DNA from: Blastocatellia bacterium UBA7656
GTDB taxonomy: Bacteria > Acidobacteriota > Blastocatellia > UBA7656
Assembly: GCA_002483445.1 (NCBI GenBank)
Contig: DLHY01000037.1
Span: 10,666-74,665, forward strand
Direction of reading: 5' to 3'
Length of the DNA: 64,000 nt
Under the pieces are notes generated by a model that worked only from the letters and a program-made list of their open reading frames with translations, did no database searches and was not told the origin of the DNA. Positions within the stretch are counted from its first letter, which is position 1; each line of letters begins with the position of its first letter. Positions 1 through 9,545 of the stretch are shown piece after piece. The position numbers and the translations under genes are program-made.

Positions 1-508
1 CCGGTTTAGCCTCTTTCGTTTCAGCCTTCTTTTCCAATTCGGTGATATCGATGGAAAACCTCTGAACGAACGAAGTCCCGTCTGCGCGCTTCTCTGATTG
101 CAGAGACCAGGTGGTAGGGGCCGATTTGCTCTTTTCGCCCTTCATACTCTCCTTGCCGAAATTCGTCATCACCCCTTCGATGTCTTTGAGTTGTTTGAAC
201 TGGATCACGACATAAAAGCCGTGCGCTCCGTTCTGCTTCACTTCCTTCGCTTCTTTGATTTTGACCGTCGGAGGCAGATTCGCCGTGAGATCGGCTTGCA
301 TCTCGCGGAGCTTGTCTTCGGGCTTTTCGCCGCCGCCCGGTTGAGTCTTCATCATCTCTTCAGGAAAATCCGGCACCGAAATAAACATGACCATTTCGCC
401 GCTGCCGTCGGCGTTGAGAAATATTTCCTGCTCGATGCTGAAACAGCCCGTAGCAAACACGCAAAGAAACAGTGCGAAAACAAAACTGATGATGCGCCTG
501 ATGTTCAT
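1..508 (-). CDS. Exported lipoprotein, truncated by window edge
   Basis: The reading frame opens at an ATG (508-506) preceded by TTGGAGAAAACA, a good ribosome-binding site, and stays open for 169 codons to the window edge, so the C-terminus is missing. The N-terminus (MNIRRIISFVFALFLCVFATGC) is a signal peptide ending in a lipobox (FATGC, Cys22), so the product should be lipid-modified and membrane anchored. After the Cys comes FSIEQEIFLNADGSGEMVMF, similar in style to LppM-like envelope lipoproteins that start with a beta strand and a DGSG turn. That family link is a guess; no catalytic motif is visible. It reads in the same direction as prfB upstream, separated by heptamer repeats. Confidence 0.8.
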   Translation of the reverse strand, partial: MNIRRIISFVFALFLCVFATGCFSIEQEIFLNADGSGEMVMFISVPDFPEEMMKTQPGGGEKPEDKLREMQADLTANLPPTVKIKEAKEVKQNGAHGFYVVIQFKQLKDIEGVMTNFGKESMKGEKSKSAPTTWSLQSEKRADGTSFVQRFSIDITELEKKAETKEAKP

Positions 509-587
509 TGTTTTCTCCAAGTCTGGAGTCTGGAGTCTGGAGTCTGGAGTCCGATGTTTTGACTCTCGACTCCAGACTCCAGACTTC

Positions 588-1701
<1,114 letters not shown>

Positions 1702-1710
1702 AATTCGTTC

Positions 1711-1745
1711 CTCAGAAAAGTGGCGCAAGCTGTTAGCTTGCATGG
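1711..1745 (-). repeat. Partial palindromic element upstream of prfB
   Basis: The palindrome GCAAGC-tgtta-GCTTGC (1725-1741) is followed, in prfB direction, by GCCACTTTTCTGAGGA. The same CTGAGGA edge ends the larger twin-palindrome elements in this window. Here it forms the prfB ribosome-binding site. Confidence 0.65.
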
Positions 1746-1927
1746 CTCTAAATTTCGTAATTTCAGGGCGCGCAATCTAACCGCATTGCGCTACTCGACT
1801 CCTCGATCTTTCATCCCTCTTCGCTCTCAGGCAAAGCGGCAGTCGGCGCATTGAAGCAGGCGTTTGACGTTCGCTCACAGGCCGAAGTATACCACACACC
1901 TGTTTGCTCAAAAGCGCGCTTCATCTG

Positions 1928-3835
1928 TCATCTGGGAGAGGAAGTTATGCGCCTGGCCAGTTGCTCAAATCGCGGGTCCGGGCGAAGCGGATCAAACACG
2001 GGATCGACTATCATGTAAATGAGTCTGTAGGAACGCTCCCGGTAGGCTTTCTCCAACAGTTCGAGAGCCTGATCTTTTTCGCCAAGCCCTGTGTAAACCA
2101 CCGCCAGATCGAATGACGGAGGAGGTCTCTCGCCGGAAGCTTCTTTCATTTGATCGAGCTTCTTTTGAGCTTCGTCTTTTCGACCTGACATGGCGTAAAC
2201 GTAGGCGAGCGACGAACGCATAAGCGATCTGCCGCTCGAAAGACTCACCGCGCTGTTGTATTCCGCTATGGCTTCATCATAGGCTTTCTGCTGCACATAA
2301 ACGTCGCCCAGCGTCACATGCGAGGGGTAAAAACCCGGATCCATTTCCAGCGTCTTTCTACACTGATCGATGGCCTCATCGTAGCGACGGGCGAAGTAGA
2401 AAATCCTTCCCGCGTCTCTGCCGATGATGAGCGAGAGCGGATCGAGTTCCTGCGCCCGCCGTATGCTGGCTATCGCCTCGTCTATGCGTCCCATCAGAAT
2501 CAGGCAGTCCGCATACCAGTGATGAGATGTCGGGTAATTAGGATTGAGGGCGATGGCCCGACGAAATTCCTCCTCGGCTGCGGCGAAGTTCCAGTCATAA
2601 GCCATGCGCGTGAGAGCAAGCGAGGCATGAGCTTCGGCCAGAGTCTCGTCGAGCGCAATGGCTTTTGTCGCAGCTTCCTTGGCTTTCGAGAATGCCTCTT
2701 CAGTCGATTTCGCGTCGCCGCCCAGCACATAACAGTCGGCCAGCCCCGCCCAGGCCAGCGCATAAGACTGATCCTTTTCTATGGCCTGATTGAACAACTC
2801 GATTGCTTTTTTGTAGCCTTCGCGCGTGCGCTTGTTCCAGAAGAAACGTCCCTTGAGATAGAGTTGATGCGCTTCCGGGTTTTCCGTATATCGCTTCGCC
2901 AGACGGCTGCGGTCTTCGGTCGTGAGCCTGAGAGCCAGGGCGGAAGAGACCCGCTCCGAAATCGAATCCTGAATAGCGAGATAGCCATTGAAATCCTCAT
3001 CGAACTTGCCCGCCCAGAGCATCCATTTATCTCTCACTCTCGTCAATTGCACCGTCACTCGTATGCGATCACCTGCCTGCTGAATGGTTCCTTCCAGCAC
3101 CGTATCGACCTTGAGCGCCTGCCCGACTGACAGAGTATCTTCATTCGTCCCGTCGTACCTCAGCACGGAACTTGTCGGCAGCACCCTCATATCCCGGACG
3201 CTGCTCAAAGCGGTTATCAGAGTGTCGGCCATTCCTATGCCGAGGTGTTCAGTCTCCGGGCTGGCTCCCACCACTTTGAATGGAAGCACGGCGAGAGTGC
3301 CTGTCCTTGGGGTCGAGGCGGGTTGAGGAGAACCCGGTTTAACCATGAAATAGATAACCGTAGCAGTCAGCGCGACGACCAGCGTTATGACTAAAGCCAT
3401 TCGGGCGCGCGACGAAGCAAAGAAGCGCGAGTGCTGAGACTTCTCCGCCTCCGTATCGCTGAATGAATCCGCTTCTCCATCGATCACAAACGCGTTCGTC
3501 TCCTGCCACGTCTCTTTTACTTCAGCGACGAAGCGGTATCCGCGGCGGGGAATGGTTTCTATGTAGGAAGTTTCGCCGGGAACTTCTCCGAGAGCTTTTC
3601 TGAGTGATGAAATATTGCGCGTCAGTCCGGCTTCTTCAACGAAGGTATCGGGCCAGATGGCCTGCATCAGTTCGTCTTTTTCTATCAGTCGCCCGCGGTT
3701 TTCAATCAGCGCCAGAAGAGTGTCGAATGCTTTCGGCGTGAGGGAAACCGTCTGGCCGTTTTGCAGGAGGAGGCGTTCAGCCGGATCAATTCGAAATTCG
3801 CCGAACTCAAAAAATTGCTTTCTTTGCAAAGACAT
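1928..3835 (-). CDS. CadC-like winged-helix transmembrane regulator with TPR domain
   Basis: A 635-residue membrane-bound transcription regulator. Residues about 9-105 form an OmpR/PhoB-type winged helix (LTPKAFDTLLALIENRG, then IETIPRRGYRF in the wing). A single transmembrane helix lies at about 146-166. The outer part begins with a TolB/FlgO-like domain (about 175-300, TLAVLPF... MADTLITALS) and continues with about seven TPR units (about 320-630, for example YALAWAGLADCYV). Such one-component proteins bind DNA on the cytoplasmic side and sense signals through the outer domain; this is family knowledge. It is transcribed away from the exported-protein operon at 4048, whose promoter region carries an 11-bp-phased repeat, so it probably controls that operon and itself. 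The ligand is unknown. Confidence 0.9.
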   Translation of the reverse strand: MSLQRKQFFEFGEFRIDPAERLLLQNGQTVSLTPKAFDTLLALIENRGRLIEKDELMQAIWPDTFVEEAGLTRNISSLRKALGEVPGETSYIETIPRRGYRFVAEVKETWQETNAFVIDGEADSFSDTEAEKSQHSRFFASSRARMALVITLVVALTATVIYFMVKPGSPQPASTPRTGTLAVLPFKVVGASPETEHLGIGMADTLITALSSVRDMRVLPTSSVLRYDGTNEDTLSVGQALKVDTVLEGTIQQAGDRIRVTVQLTRVRDKWMLWAGKFDEDFNGYLAIQDSISERVSSALALRLTTEDRSRLAKRYTENPEAHQLYLKGRFFWNKRTREGYKKAIELFNQAIEKDQSYALAWAGLADCYVLGGDAKSTEEAFSKAKEAATKAIALDETLAEAHASLALTRMAYDWNFAAAEEEFRRAIALNPNYPTSHHWYADCLILMGRIDEAIASIRRAQELDPLSLIIGRDAGRIFYFARRYDEAIDQCRKTLEMDPGFYPSHVTLGDVYVQQKAYDEAIAEYNSAVSLSSGRSLMRSSLAYVYAMSGRKDEAQKKLDQMKEASGERPPPSFDLAVVYTGLGEKDQALELLEKAYRERSYRLIYMIVDPVFDPLRPDPRFEQLARRITSSPR

Positions 3836-3840
3836 AGCCG

Positions 3841-3895
3841 CTGTTAGAACTCTGTTAGAGCCTTGTCAGGGATTTGTTATCCCTGTGTAAGGACT
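3841..3895. promoter_or_regulatory. 11-bp-phased NTGT repeat array, candidate operator
   Basis: Five consecutive 11-bp units begin with CTGT, CTGT, TTGT, TTGT and GTGT at 3841, 3852, 3863, 3874 and 3885. The first two share CTGTTAGA. OmpR/PhoB-family winged helices typically bind head-to-tail direct repeats with this spacing. A perfect inverted repeat, CAGGGAT-ttgtt-ATCCCTG (3867-3885), overlaps the array. It lies just upstream of the regulator start codon and within the divergent 212-bp spacer. Use by the regulator at 1928-3835 is inference. Confidence 0.5.
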
Positions 3896-4047
3896 TGCCT
3901 TGCCGACTCAGATTACCGTTGATCCCGCGTTGAGGCGGTGACTGAAATCCGTATCAGATGCAAAGCCATTCTAGCTTGAATCAAGAGTCGCAACAACGCC
4001 GAAACTGTTTGAATACGAAATGATTTCAGATTAAGGAGAAGGAGACA

Positions 4048-4803
4048 ATGAGAATAAACAAGACGATCAGAACAATTTCAACCGCAAGCGTAATCGCCTG
4101 CCTGATGGCAGCGACATCGCTTATGGGCAGTGTCAGCGCACAGGCAAGGCCCGACCTGCGCGTGACAGCAATAAATACTCCGGGCGGATTGTGCAAGGGG
4201 AGGACCAACAAAATCCAGGCCATCGTTCAAAACTCTCAGAACGTGGGCGTCAATCAACCAGTCGCAGTCAAGCTGGTCATTCAGTCCTCCGGCGGCGGGC
4301 AGGTCGGCGACTATCAAACGATCATTCAAAGCGGCATAGGCCCGAATGGCAATCAGCCCGCATGGTTCAACAACGTCAACCTCCCTGACAGCGGCTCGTA
4401 TAACTTCATCGTCACAGCCGATCCGGCGAACACTGTGGCGGAAAGCGTTGAAAACAACAACTCTCTCTCAGTGACTCGAAACGTCGATAAGGGTTGCGGC
4501 TTCGTCCTGGCGGTGAAGGTCTTCGAACACGGCACCTGGCAGGGCGGGCAGGGGCAGTGGATAGGGGGAGCAAAGGTGACCTTGACCAAACAATACGATT
4601 CCAGTTTCCCCGCACAGACAGCCACAACGGATTCGAGCGGCAAGGTGACCTTCACCGTGCAGGGGGGGCTCTTCGCTTTCAAAGCCGAAAAACCGGGATG
4701 CGCCCTGGTCTCTTCCTCTCCGGGGCAGGTCGGCTCTACTGGCGTCTATCAGATGGGGACTTATGACGCCACCCGCTATCTCGCCCTTGATTGCAGCAAG
4801 TAG
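4048..4803 (+). CDS. Secreted CARDB-domain protein
   Basis: A 251-residue exported protein. The ATG follows AAGGAGAAGGAGACA, a strong ribosome-binding site. A signal peptide ends near AQA (residues 31-33). Residues about 35-148 look like a CARDB domain, an Ig-like beta sandwich of bacterial surface proteins (PDLRVTAINTP..., VNLPDSGSYNFIVTADPANTV, ESVENNNS). Residues about 150-251 contain a second beta domain of carboxypeptidase-regulatory style (GAKVTLTKQYD, TTDSSGKVTFTVQGG) and two late cysteines. It heads a run of four same-direction exported-protein genes with spacers of 66, 50 and 32 bp. An adhesive or structural surface role is inferred from the folds only. Confidence 0.8.
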   Translation: MRINKTIRTISTASVIACLMAATSLMGSVSAQARPDLRVTAINTPGGLCKGRTNKIQAIVQNSQNVGVNQPVAVKLVIQSSGGGQVGDYQTIIQSGIGPNGNQPAWFNNVNLPDSGSYNFIVTADPANTVAESVENNNSLSVTRNVDKGCGFVLAVKVFEHGTWQGGQGQWIGGAKVTLTKQYDSSFPAQTATTDSSGKVTFTVQGGLFAFKAEKPGCALVSSSPGQVGSTGVYQMGTYDATRYLALDCSK

Positions 4804-4812
4804 TCAGTCTCG

Positions 4813-4838
4813 CGGGAACGGGCCTGAGTCCGTTCCCG
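4813..4838 (+). terminator. Hairpin between first and second operon genes
   Basis: CGGGAACGG-gcctgagt-CCGTTCCCG forms a perfect 9-bp stem shortly after the stop codon of the CARDB gene. No T-run follows, so it may be an mRNA-stabilising or attenuating hairpin rather than a full terminator. Confidence 0.45.
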
Positions 4839-4869
4839 CCCTGAATCACTCAACGACCGGAGTCGGAAC

Positions 4870-5619
4870 ATGACTGGAGCGATAAAAAGAATCATTTTCT
4901 CAACCATCACAGCGGGCCTTCTGTTCGGCGCGGCATCTTTGAAGGTCGAAGCGGGCGAAGCCGTCATCCACGCCCCCTTTACCAACCTGAGCGCGAGCGG
5001 CAGGTTCGTCAAAGATGTTTATGTTTACACTCAGGGTCGCATCACGGTCGATGCCGCGTGGACGCCTCAGAAGATCGAACTGAAGATCGCTCTCAGGCGA
5101 CCGGACGGATCAATCGCCTCACAAATCTCCGGCGCGGGAGGCAGTCTCACTCTCTCCTACACGGCGACGCAGCAGGAAATCAGCCGGTCGATAAACGCGG
5201 GCCATATCAAGTGGAAGGTCGAGGCTACGCGCGGGCCGGGAGCGGCGGGCGCAAGCGGGAAATTGAGAATCAGTCGCCCGTGGGAGGCGATCCCTCTGTT
5301 GCAGGACAAGCAGTTCAAACTGGGGCCTGCGGGCAATGCGGCTGTAGCTCAGTACACGCACACTGAAACATTCAAGGTGCTTGCTCCGGGAACCATTCGC
5401 ATCAGCGCGTCGTGGATGCCACAGACTATCGTGAGCGCATTCCTCGCGCAGGACAGACTGGGCGCTGTGGTCAAAAAAGACGGGCAGGGGCCGTTCGAGG
5501 TGTCGCATCGCGTCAGCGAGCAGAGCCTCAAGATCACAATCTGGGCTTGCGCTTTTCAAAACCTGAGCCAGAAGGCGGTGATGGGAAAAGTGAGCATCTC
5601 TTTCGTGCCTGATCACTGA
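4870..5619 (+). CDS. Exported two-repeat beta-sandwich protein, unknown function
   Basis: A 249-residue product with a signal peptide (about residues 1-29, cleavage near VEAGEA). The rest seems to be two related beta domains: VYTQGRITVDAAWTPQ with IALRRPDGSI in the first half, and LAPGTIRISASWMPQ with LAQDRLGAV in the second, each ending in a KLRIS or KVSISF strand. I do not recognise a named family; the fold resembles PPC-like or jelly-roll adhesion domains. It is the second gene of the exported-protein operon, downstream of the CARDB gene and upstream of the outer-membrane barrel. It may be a partner exposed by, or bound to, that barrel. Confidence 0.7.
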   Translation: MTGAIKRIIFSTITAGLLFGAASLKVEAGEAVIHAPFTNLSASGRFVKDVYVYTQGRITVDAAWTPQKIELKIALRRPDGSIASQISGAGGSLTLSYTATQQEISRSINAGHIKWKVEATRGPGAAGASGKLRISRPWEAIPLLQDKQFKLGPAGNAAVAQYTHTETFKVLAPGTIRISASWMPQTIVSAFLAQDRLGAVVKKDGQGPFEVSHRVSEQSLKITIWACAFQNLSQKAVMGKVSISFVPDH

Positions 5620-5669
5620 ATTCAGCCTTAGGCAAAAATAATAATTCACGAATCTTCAGAGGAAAAAAC

Positions 5670-7808
5670 ATGTTTTCCGCATTAATGAAAAGACGCAATC
5701 TGCTTCTCGTGGCGCTGCTCGTCAGTTGTCTCAACATCGATCTTTTTGTTCGAGCCAGCGCGCAGGAGTTGACCGTAAAGGCAAGCTTCGCTGAGAGCGC
5801 CATCAGTTCCGGCGAACAGATAACCCTGCAACTTAGCCGCCCGCTTCAGCCCTCGGAAGGGCGAATCGGCGTGTTGATCGGAACGACTGACTGGACAAGC
5901 CTGTTCTCTGTCGCGCCCGACGCGCTCGTCTACACGCCTCAGATGCCGCTGCCAGCGGGCGAAAGCGAAGTAATAGTTTATCTGGTGACGGGCGAAAACG
6001 ACTGGCGCGAAATCGCGCGTTTCCCTCTGCGCGTCCTGGATGCGCAGCCCGCCACGCCGCAGCCGCAGGACACGATGCAAAACGGGAATGGCTCGCGCAA
6101 AATGGAATTCAAGCCTTCGCTTACAATCGGGATCAAGTCGCAGGCAGCCGAGTCGCACTTCCCCCAGGAGAATCGACCCGAAAGAGAAACTTTCGCCGAC
6201 TTCACTCTTCAGGGAAGTCTGCAAAGCAATTTCACCCGCGGCGCGTTCGGCTCCGAGATGCAGTTCGACATAGCCGGGTCGAGCTACCGCAACGAAGCTC
6301 TCAGATTCGCTCAGGAAGGCAACCGCGCGCCGCGAATCGATCTGGCCAGTTATCTTTTGCAGTTTCAGGCGGGCAAGGCAAAGATTCAGATGGGACACAT
6401 CGCTTATGGCGCGAACCGTCACCTCATAAACAGTTTTTCGAGTCGCGGCGTCTCGCTCACATTCCCCATAACCAGACGCGCCGATTTTTCCATAGCCGCG
6501 ATGAACGGGTCGAGCATCGTGGGCTGGGACAATTTCATTGGGCTGAGTCGCCGCAAACATCAGATGGTGACCGGGACTCTAGGCGTAGAAATCTTTCCCG
6601 AAAGGCCCGGAGGTCTGAGGATCGAGGGCGGCCTGCTGCACGGATCGCTGCTGCCGATAAACAATTTCAATCAGGGCAACATCACCGACGCCGAGCAGAG
6701 CAAAGGCGTAAGCGTTCGCGTCATTGCAAGCGATCCTTCGCAGCGAATTCGACTCGACGCGGGTTTCGCCAGAAGCCGATTCAACAATCCGTCAGACCCG
6801 CTGCTCAACCAGTCGTTCAACGTCGTCTCTGTGACGGAAGACGCGCGCAATGCCCGCTACATCGATGCAGGCTTCGACATACTGCGCGACCGCCCTGTAA
6901 GCGCGACCCGCAAAGCAAGCCTCACTTTCAACTTTCGCCACGAGACCGTCGCCCCGCTCTTTCGCAGCGTGGCCGCCTTCACTCAGGCCGACAGGTTTCA
7001 GAATCAGTTCGAAGCCGTGGCCAACATCGCTGATGTTACAGCGACAGTTTCGCACTGGCGATATAATGACAATCTCGACCGGATTCCTTCGATACTCAAG
7101 ACGCTCACGCGCCGCAACGGAGTCATCATCGGAGCGCCGCTCGTATCGCTTTTCGGCGACCGGGCCAATCCATCGCCGTGGTTTCCGAGAGTCTCTTACG
7201 GTTATGATCGCACTCATCAATTCGGCGCGTCGCTTCCCCTAAACAGCGATTTCGCCATCAGTCACGTTCCTGATCAGGTCAGCACGAACCAGAATGCTCT
7301 GGCCGAGTGGCAGTTTCAGAAGGCGAGGTTCGGCTACAGATTCAATCACTCGTTTCAGAACAATCAGCAGACGGGGCGTGAACTGTCCGATCTGCGCAAC
7401 CTCGTAAACGGATTCACCATCGGGGTGACCCCGCACGCGAAGGTCGATCTCAACTTCGACATCTCTCTTGAAAGCGCGAAGAATTTTGAAACCGACCGCA
7501 TAGATCGTCTCAATCGAGTAGGCACTAACGTCAACTGGCTCTCGAGCAATCGCTCGACACTGACGGCCACAGTCTCGACCATCTTCGCGGGCGACGTTGC
7601 GGGCGCAAGCGAGAGCCGCAACCTGGAACTGGACGTGCAATGGTCATACAGGTTCGCTCTCGAACGCAGTCGCTACCGAAAAGTTCAGGGACAGTTCTTC
7701 GTCCGCTACGCGAACCGTTACGCGCGGTCTCTCGACAGCCTTTTCGGGTTTAACAACCTGACTAAATTTCAGACGCTCAACTTAGGACTGAGCTTCACCT
7801 TTTTTTGA
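5670..7808 (+). CDS. Outer-membrane beta-barrel protein with N-terminal Ig-like domain
   Basis: A 712-residue protein starting at ATG after AGAGGAAAAAAC. The signal peptide ends around ASAQE (about residue 32). An Ig-like segment (about 33-125, SSGEQITLQLSRPLQPSEGR) is followed by a Pro/Gln-rich linker. From about 150 onward there are many alternating amphipathic strands (for example RGVSLTFPITRRADFSIAAM, KASLTFNFRHETV), ending in LNLGLSFTFF. The terminal Phe of the last strand is the usual BAM recognition signal for outer-membrane barrels. No TonB box, plug or POTRA domain is visible, so it is not an obvious TonB receptor, usher or secretin. It is the third gene of the operon and probably its membrane anchor or export pore. 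Confidence 0.75.
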   Translation: MFSALMKRRNLLLVALLVSCLNIDLFVRASAQELTVKASFAESAISSGEQITLQLSRPLQPSEGRIGVLIGTTDWTSLFSVAPDALVYTPQMPLPAGESEVIVYLVTGENDWREIARFPLRVLDAQPATPQPQDTMQNGNGSRKMEFKPSLTIGIKSQAAESHFPQENRPERETFADFTLQGSLQSNFTRGAFGSEMQFDIAGSSYRNEALRFAQEGNRAPRIDLASYLLQFQAGKAKIQMGHIAYGANRHLINSFSSRGVSLTFPITRRADFSIAAMNGSSIVGWDNFIGLSRRKHQMVTGTLGVEIFPERPGGLRIEGGLLHGSLLPINNFNQGNITDAEQSKGVSVRVIASDPSQRIRLDAGFARSRFNNPSDPLLNQSFNVVSVTEDARNARYIDAGFDILRDRPVSATRKASLTFNFRHETVAPLFRSVAAFTQADRFQNQFEAVANIADVTATVSHWRYNDNLDRIPSILKTLTRRNGVIIGAPLVSLFGDRANPSPWFPRVSYGYDRTHQFGASLPLNSDFAISHVPDQVSTNQNALAEWQFQKARFGYRFNHSFQNNQQTGRELSDLRNLVNGFTIGVTPHAKVDLNFDISLESAKNFETDRIDRLNRVGTNVNWLSSNRSTLTATVSTIFAGDVAGASESRNLELDVQWSYRFALERSRYRKVQGQFFVRYANRYARSLDSLFGFNNLTKFQTLNLGLSFTFF

Positions 7809-7840
7809 AGTCTCGAACTGGAGACTGAGGACAAAGCATC

Positions 7841-9097
7841 ATGAAAAGAATCTTTTTCCCTCTGCTGTTATTTTCATTTCTGCTGGCAGGCCCGCTTGTA
7901 AGCGGACTGGCCGTGCAGGGGATCCAGGTCAATCCCAACGGAGTCAACGTCAACGCCAACGGTGTGACGGTAGTATTTCTGACCTTCGGCCCTCTCGTGA
8001 ATCGTGTTCCGGCGGAAGGCTGCTGGTGCGGCGAACTGGTGCCTGCTGCTCCCGACATCGGGTTCAAGTGCAACCCGGCGACGATATTCGGATGCCTTCC
8101 TGCGCGGACTGATCTCTCCCGCAGAAGCGGAAGCTCTGGGTTTACTGACATCATGTCGATTCCGGCTTCGGTGTCGAGGCGGGCGTATCAGGCGGCTCAG
8201 GCGGGAGCGACTTCGAGTTTTTTCTATGTCCGAAGATTCGTCAATCCCGCAGGCGGCCCCGACGAGTTCGTCGCCGTCACCTGTCGCATGAGCGGCGGAG
8301 GCGCGCGCACTCCGTTCGCGCTCACGGATGTCAAGCTTTCCTTCGACACTCTCAAACCCATCATGCTGATCAAATCGGGCGAGAAGCCGCCTGCGATCCG
8401 AGCCGAGATTTCATACAACGGAACGGGGCGGCTGAGGGGCCGATGGGAAGTCGTGCTTCCCGGTGATGAACAGCCATCGGTGCGCGACCTGCTGACTGAA
8501 GCATCGCTTCCAATCGAAGAGCGCGCATTGCAGAGAAGGTATACACAGGTGAGCCGGTTCAACGTCTTCCTTCCGCCGGGAACGAAATACATGCTGTCCG
8601 GCCCTGATCCGTCGAAGCTGCCCAACACGGTCGAAGGCCAGTACCTTCTGTTGCTCAGGATCGAAGCGACTGACGATAAGGAAAGCGATTCGAATCTTAC
8701 GGTCGTCGGGGCGGGAGCCGGTGTCGTGCATAGCGGCGCGGTCGCAGGATTCCCGCTTCCTCCCTTGCGCTATTTCGTGGGCAGCGGAACACACATCGCC
8801 AGTGAATTGAAGCTCATACTTCCGATTGAAAATGCAGTTCGTCCGGCTGCCGCGCCAATCGATTTCAGTTGGACAGAGACTCCGCAGGCTGTTTTTTACC
8901 GAATAGAAATCGAGGCGACGCAGGGGCTGGGCGTTCTGTCGGCGCTGCTGCCTCCGGGCAAGGGAATCTATCGCGCTCCGTCGTGGCTCAAGGACAAAGC
9001 CGCAGACGGAAATCTGCGCTGGCGCGTTGTGGCGCTCGATCAGACAGGAAATCCGATCAGCGAAACCGCGTGGCGCTCTCTACGACTATCTCAGTGA
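7841..9097 (+). CDS. Exported protein with C-terminal Ig/FN3-like domain
   Basis: A 418-residue protein; the ATG follows CTGAGGACAAAGCATC. A signal peptide covers about residues 1-24 (FFPLLLFSFLLAGPLVSG). The mature N-terminus has a repeat-like NPNGVNVNANGVTV segment and a Cys-rich stretch (EGCWCGELV, FKCNPATIFGCLP) that could form disulfides. The middle is beta-rich (AEISYNGTGRLRGRWEVVLPG). The last about 100 residues (IDFSWTETPQAVFYRIEIE, LRWRVVALDQ) look like a fibronectin/Ig fold. No known family is recognised. It is the last intact gene of the operon, 32 bp after the barrel gene, and is probably part of the same envelope assembly. Confidence 0.7.
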   Translation: MKRIFFPLLLFSFLLAGPLVSGLAVQGIQVNPNGVNVNANGVTVVFLTFGPLVNRVPAEGCWCGELVPAAPDIGFKCNPATIFGCLPARTDLSRRSGSSGFTDIMSIPASVSRRAYQAAQAGATSSFFYVRRFVNPAGGPDEFVAVTCRMSGGGARTPFALTDVKLSFDTLKPIMLIKSGEKPPAIRAEISYNGTGRLRGRWEVVLPGDEQPSVRDLLTEASLPIEERALQRRYTQVSRFNVFLPPGTKYMLSGPDPSKLPNTVEGQYLLLLRIEATDDKESDSNLTVVGAGAGVVHSGAVAGFPLPPLRYFVGSGTHIASELKLILPIENAVRPAAAPIDFSWTETPQAVFYRIEIEATQGLGVLSALLPPGKGIYRAPSWLKDKAADGNLRWRVVALDQTGNPISETAWRSLRLSQ

Positions 9098-9184
9098 CCG
9101 CATCAGCGATTGCTCAGATGAAGCGGGAGATTTCGACTCAGTGAGATTTCCCGCATTTCATTCACATTCGGAAAGGAGTTTATT

Positions 9185-9502
9185 ATGAAAATCCAAAGAC
9201 AACGCATCCTCTTAATAGTGGTTGCATTTTCTCTCCAGGCATTCCCAAGATTGACATTGGGAAGCTGGTCGTCAACTTCCCGTTCCTCTGCCTGCAACCT
9301 CAGTTCAGCAACCTCGTGGCGAATCAGTAAAAACTTTCCGCGAATCGCGCGACTCAGTGCGATTCGCGGAAACCAATATCGCGCTGGAAGGAAAGCCATC
9401 AATCCGATCACGCAGCCGGAAATCTTCATCCCGCCACTGGCGTATTGGAGCGCGACGATCAGCAACTCGCGCAGACGTTCCCTTTCAGTTCTTCAATCAT
9501 AA
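9185..9502 (+). pseudogene. Truncated signal-peptide ORF at the end of the exported operon
   Basis: A strong ribosome-binding site (GGAAAGGAG) precedes an ATG at 9185 opening MKIQRQRILLIVVAFSLQAFP, a good signal peptide. The following sequence is Ser/Arg-rich and not protein-like, and the frame closes inside sequence homologous to the antisense of prfB. I read it as the 5' end of a fifth operon gene cut off at the right junction of the inserted block. A real 105-residue exported peptide is less likely. Confidence 0.35.
9335..9372. repeat. Perfect 14-bp inverted repeat after the exported operon
   Basis: TTTCCGCGAATCGC (9335-9348) and its exact complement (9359-9372) flank a 10-nt loop. A smaller hairpin, TTCCCAA/TTGGGAA, lies at about 9242-9264. 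The pair may end transcription of the operon, although no T-run follows. The rest of 9098-9518 holds only the truncated ORF and the prfB/lnt junction copy. Confidence 0.5.
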
Positions 9503-9545
9503 TCTGATCTCTGATCTTTCATTCTTCTTCGCGCCTCGGCAAAAG
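9465..9545 (-). repeat. Right copy of the lnt-end/prfB-start junction
   Basis: Directly after the lnt stop (9521-9519) comes a 17-nt spacer and an ATG (9501-9499) followed by ATTGAAGAACTGAAA, identical to the first codons of prfB (MIEELK). An internal deletion of about 11 nt then breaks the frame after GTCTGCGCGAG. This looks like a broken 5' fragment of prfB at its original place behind lnt. The intact prfB lies 7.8 kb away. Confidence 0.6.

Noticed and set aside
98..562. Plus-strand 154-codon ORF at the left edge
   Set aside because: It is the complement of the lipoprotein gene on the minus strand, which has a signal peptide, lipobox and ribosome-binding site.
9103..9465. Minus-strand 120-codon ORF after the exported operon
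   Set aside because: It spans the hairpins and the prfB-fragment junction, has no ribosome-binding site and no recognisable domain; hydrophobic stretches are probably accidental.
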